Assembly: GCA_964019165.1 (NCBI GenBank)
Contig: OZ025269.1
Span: forward strand, 18,827,687 to 18,891,686
DNA: 64,000 nt
Direction of reading: 5' to 3'
Origin: Mastigias papua
Taxonomy: Eukaryota; Cnidaria; Scyphozoa; Rhizostomeae; Mastigiidae
Shown: piece after piece, positions 60,260-64,000 of the stretch
Position numbering within the stretch: the stretch's first letter is position 1
Layout: every line of letters starts with the position of its first letter
Translations under genes and position numbers: made by a program
The notes under the pieces: generated by a model
The model's database searches: none
Told to the model about the DNA's origin: nothing
The model's input: the letters and a program-made list of their open reading frames with translations, nothing else

Positions 60260-63200
60260 GCAAATTCCTGTTGATTGCGGATAGACAAGTGATGAAAATG
60301 AGCCAATTTTGGCCAAAACGTAAGGCTATAGCCTTGGTATTTTGCCCGAACATGACCAAAATTGAAATTAATTCATGTTGATTGCAGATTGAAAAGTGAT
60401 GAAAATGAGCCAATTTTGGCCAAAAAGTAAGGCTATAGCCTTGGTATGCTGCCCAAAAATGACCAAAATTGAACTTAATTCATGTTGATTGCAGATTGAA
60501 AAGTGATGAAAATGAGCCAATTTTGGCCAAAAAGTAAGGCTATAGCCTTGGTATGCTGCCCAAAAATGACCAAAATTGAACTTAATTCATGTTGATTGCA
60601 GATTGAAAAGTGATGAAAATGAGCCAATTTTGGCCAAAAAGTAAGGCTATAGCCTTGGTATTTTGCCCACACATGACCAAACTTAAACTTAATTCATACT
60701 GATTGCACGTTGACAAATGATGAAATTGAGAAAATGTAGGCCAACAAGTAAGGCTATAGCCTTGGTATTTTGCCCAAAAATGACCAAAATTGACATTAAT
60801 TCATGTTGATTGCAGATTGAAAACTGATGAACATGAGCCAAATTTGGCCAAAAAGTAAGGCTATAGCCTTGGTATTTTGCCCACAAATGACCAAAATTGA
60901 AATTAATTCATGTTGATTGCAGATTGAAAAGTGATGAAAATGAGCCACTTTTGGCCAAAACGTAAGGCTATAGCCTTGGTATTTTGCCCACACATGACCA
61001 AAATTGAAATTAATTCATGCTGATTGCACGTTGACAAATGATGAAATTGAGAAAATGTAGGCCAAAAAGTAAGGCTATAGCCTTGGTATTTTGCCCAAAA
61101 CTGACCAAACTTAAAATTAATTCATGTTGATTGCAGATTGAAAAGTGATGAAAATGAGCCAATCATGGCCAACACGTAAGGCTATAGCCTTGGTATTTTG
61201 CCCAAAAATGACCAAAATTGAAATTAATTCATGTTGATTGCAGATTGAAAAGTGATGAATATGAGCCAATTTTGGCCAAAAAGTAAGGCTATAGCCTTGG
61301 TATGTTGCCCAAAAATGACCAAAATTGAAATTAATTCATGTTGATTGCAGCTTGAAAAATGATGAAAATGAGCCAAAATTTGGCCAAAACGTAAGGCTAT
61401 AGCCTTGGTATTTTGCCCAAAAATGACCAAAATTGAAATTAATTCATGTTGATTGCAGATTGAAAAGTGATGAAAATGAGCCAAATTTGGCCAAAAAGTA
61501 AGGCTATAGCCTTCGTATTTTGCCCAAAAATGACCAAAATTGAAGTTAATTCATGTTGATTGCAGATTGAAAACTGATGAACATGAGCCAATTTTGGCCA
61601 AAAAGTAAGGCTATAGCCTTGGTATGTTGCCCAAAAATGACCAAAACTGAAATTAATTCATGTTGATTGCAGCTTGAAAAGTGATGAAAATGAGCCAAAT
61701 TTGGCCAAAAAGTAAGGCTATAGCCTTGGTATTTTGCCCAAACATGACCAAAATTGACATTAATTCATGTTGATTGCAGATTGAAAAGTGATGAATATGA
61801 GCCAATTTTGGCCAAAAAGTAAGGCTATAGCCTTAGTATTTTGCCCAAAAATGACCAAAATTGAAATTAATTCATGCTGATTGCACGTTGACAAATGACG
61901 AAATTGAGCCAATGTTGGCCAAAGCGTAAGGCCATAGCCTTGGTATTTTGCCCAACACTGACCAAAGTTGAAATTAATTCATGTTGATTGCAGATTGAAA
62001 AGTGATGAAAATGAGCCACTTTTGGCCAAAACGTAAGGCTATAGCCTTGGTATTTTGCCCACACATGACCAAACTTAAAATTAATTCATGCTGATTGCAC
62101 GTTCACAAATGATGAAATTGAGAAAATGTAGGCCAAAAAGTAAGGCTATAGCCTTGGTATTTTGCCCACAAATGACCAAACTTAAAATTAATTCATGTTG
62201 ATTGCAGATTGAAAAGTGATGAACATGAGCCAATTTTGGCCAAAAAGTAAGGCTATAGCCTTGGTATTTTGCCCAAAAATGACCAAAATTGACATTAATT
62301 CATGTTGATTGCAGATTGAAAAGTGATGAATATGAGCCAATTTTGGCCAAAAAGTAAGGCTATAGCCTTGGTATGTTGCCCAAAAAAGACCAAAATTGAA
62401 ATTAATTCATGTTGATTGCACGTTGACAAATGATGAAATTGAGAAAATGTAGGCCACAAAGTAAGGCTATAGCCTTGGTATTTTGCCCACACATGACCAA
62501 AATTGAAATTAATTCATGCTGATTGCACGTTGACAAATGATGAAATTGAGAAAATGTAGGCCAAAAAGTAAGGCTATAGCCTTGGTATTTTGCCCAAAAC
62601 TGACCAAACTTAAAATTAATTCATGTTGATTGCAGATTGAAAAGTGATGAAAATGAGCCAATCATGGCCAACACGTAAGGCTATAGCCTTGGTATGTTGC
62701 CCAAAAATGACCAAAATTGAAATTAATTCATGTTGATTGCAGCTTGAAAAGTGATGAAAATGAGCCAAAATTTGGCCAAAACGTAAGGCTATAGCCTTGG
62801 TATTTTGGCCAAAGATGACCAAAATTGAAATTAATTCATGTTGATTGCAGATTGAAAAGTGATGAACATGAGCCAAAATTTGGCCAAAACGTAAGGCTAT
62901 AGCCTTGGTATTTTGGCCAAAAATAACCAAAATTGACATTAATTCATGTTGATTGCAGATTGAAAAGTGATGAATATGAGCCACTTTTGGCCAAAAAGTA
63001 AGGCTATAGCCTTGGTATGTTGCCCAAAAATGACCAAAATTGAAATTAATTCATGTTGATTGCAGCTTGAAAAGTGATGAAAATGAGCCAAAATTTGGCA
63101 AAAACGTAAGGCTATAGCCTTGGTATTTTGCCCAAAAATGACCAAAACTGAAATTAATTCATGTTGATTGCAGATTTAAAAGTGATGAAAATGAGCCAAA

Positions 63201-64000
63201 TTTGGCCAAAAAGTAAGGCTATAGCCTTGGTATTTTGCCCGAACATGACCAAAATTGACATTAATTCATGTTGATTGCAGATTGAAAAGTGATGAATATG
63301 AGCCAATTTTGGCCAAAAAGTAAGGCTATAGCCTTGGTATGTTGCCCAAAAATGACCAAAATTGAAATTAATTCATGTTGATTGCAGATTGAAAAGTGAT
63401 GAATATGAGCCAATTTTGGCCAAAAAGTAAGGCTATAGCCTTGGTATGTTGCCCAAAAATGACCAAAATTGAAATTAATTCATATTGATTGCAGCTTGAA
63501 AAGTGATGAAAATGAGCCAATTTTGGCCAAAAAGTAACGCTATAGCCTTGGTATGTTGCCCAAAAATGACCAAAATTGAAATTAATTCATGTTGATTGCA
63601 GCTTGAAAAGTGATGAAAATGAGCCAAAATTTGGCCAAAACGTAAGGCTATAGCCTTGGTATTTTGCCAAAAATGACCAAAATTGAAATTAATTCATGTT
63701 GATTGCAGCTTGAACAGTGATGAAAATGAGCCAATTTTGGCCAAAAAGTAAGGCTATAGCCTTGGTATTTTGCCCAACACTAAACAACATTGAAATTAAT
63801 TCATGTTGATTGCACATTGAAAACTGATGAACATGAGCCAATTTTGGCCAAAACGTAAGGCTATAGCCTTGGTATTTTGCCGAAAAATGACCAAAATTGA
63901 AATTAATTCATGCTGATTGCACGTTGACAAATGATGAAATTGAGCCAATGTTGGCCAAAGCGTAAGGCCATAGCCTTGGTATTTTGCCCAAACATGACCA
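60260..64000. repeat. 107-bp satellite array, about 35 units, continuing past the window end
   Basis: Successive TTCATG landmarks fall 107 bases apart (60372, 60479, 60586). Each unit contains TTGATTGCAGATTGAAAAGT, GATGAAAATGAGCCAATTTT, the perfect 14-base palindrome AAGGCTATAGCCTT, and GGTATTTTGCCCAAAAATGA. A minority class of unit has GCACGTTGACAAATGATGAA in the first half (near 60709, 61020, 61877, 62091, 62413, 62519, 63912). Some units are 108 bases (GCCAAAATTTGGCC). Minus-strand open frames through the array (up to 122 residues) come from the lack of stops and shift with each 107-base unit, so they are not genes. Confidence 0.98.

Noticed and set aside
60475..63145. Series of minus-strand open frames (65-122 residues) with repeated protein sequence
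   Set aside because: They are translations of the 107-bp satellite. Because 107 is not a multiple of three, the frame changes every unit except where a unit is 108 bases, and no promoter or splice context is seen.
60260..64000. CRISPR array
   Set aside because: Animal genome, unit length 107 bases, no alternation of fixed repeat and unique spacer, and the whole unit is repeated.

Overview
This is AT-rich animal nuclear DNA. The genes have many short exons with GT-AG introns. The window carries a Tlx-type homeobox gene, an EAG-type voltage-gated K+ channel, a splicing factor, and abundant SINE, LINE and MITE debris plus satellite DNA. Nothing seen fixes the phylum. A non-bilaterian animal (sponge or cnidarian) or a slowly evolving marine invertebrate is my best inference.

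Layout, all recognised genes on the + strand. (1) 3624-11570: an eight-exon gene for a 497-residue glutamate-receptor-like channel. It has a bilobed ligand-binding domain (S1/S2), no amino-terminal domain, three membrane helices and a K+-channel selectivity filter (TVGYGD). This is the architecture of bacterial GluR0 and bdelloid AvGluR1 rather than of neuronal AMPA, kainate or NMDA receptors. (2) 15064-22497: a complete six-exon AAR2 gene (U5 snRNP assembly factor, 352 residues), with LINE 3' fragments in intron 1 and a 0.7-kb repeat element in intron 4. (3) 39467-49146: ten exons of an EAG-family (KCNH) channel with PAS domain, S1-S6, C-linker, cyclic-nucleotide-binding homology domain and a long charged tail. 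The first (PAS-cap) exon was not found. (4) 50068-54705: six phase-compatible candidate exons of a gene I cannot name with confidence (a weak TEDC1-like resemblance). (5) 54782-57002: a complete two-exon Tlx homeobox gene with an Eh1 repressor motif.

Between genes the DNA is mostly repeats. There are two full tRNA-derived SINEs with clear target-site duplications and several degraded relatives; TTA-flanked, TA-flanked and hAT-like MITEs; foldback elements, including one with nearly perfect 77-bp arms; and many microsatellites. From about 60260 to the window end runs a 107-bp satellite of about 35 units, each carrying a 14-bp palindrome and showing signs of block duplication.

The genes do not form an obvious functional unit. 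The most interesting locus is the putative K+-selective glutamate-receptor-like channel. Second is the EAG channel, whose filter reads TCGFG instead of TI/VGFG. Exon boundaries were set by hand from splice consensus and reading phase; in the two complete multi-exon models, in Tlx and within the KCNH chain the phases close exactly. No alignment or database search was run.
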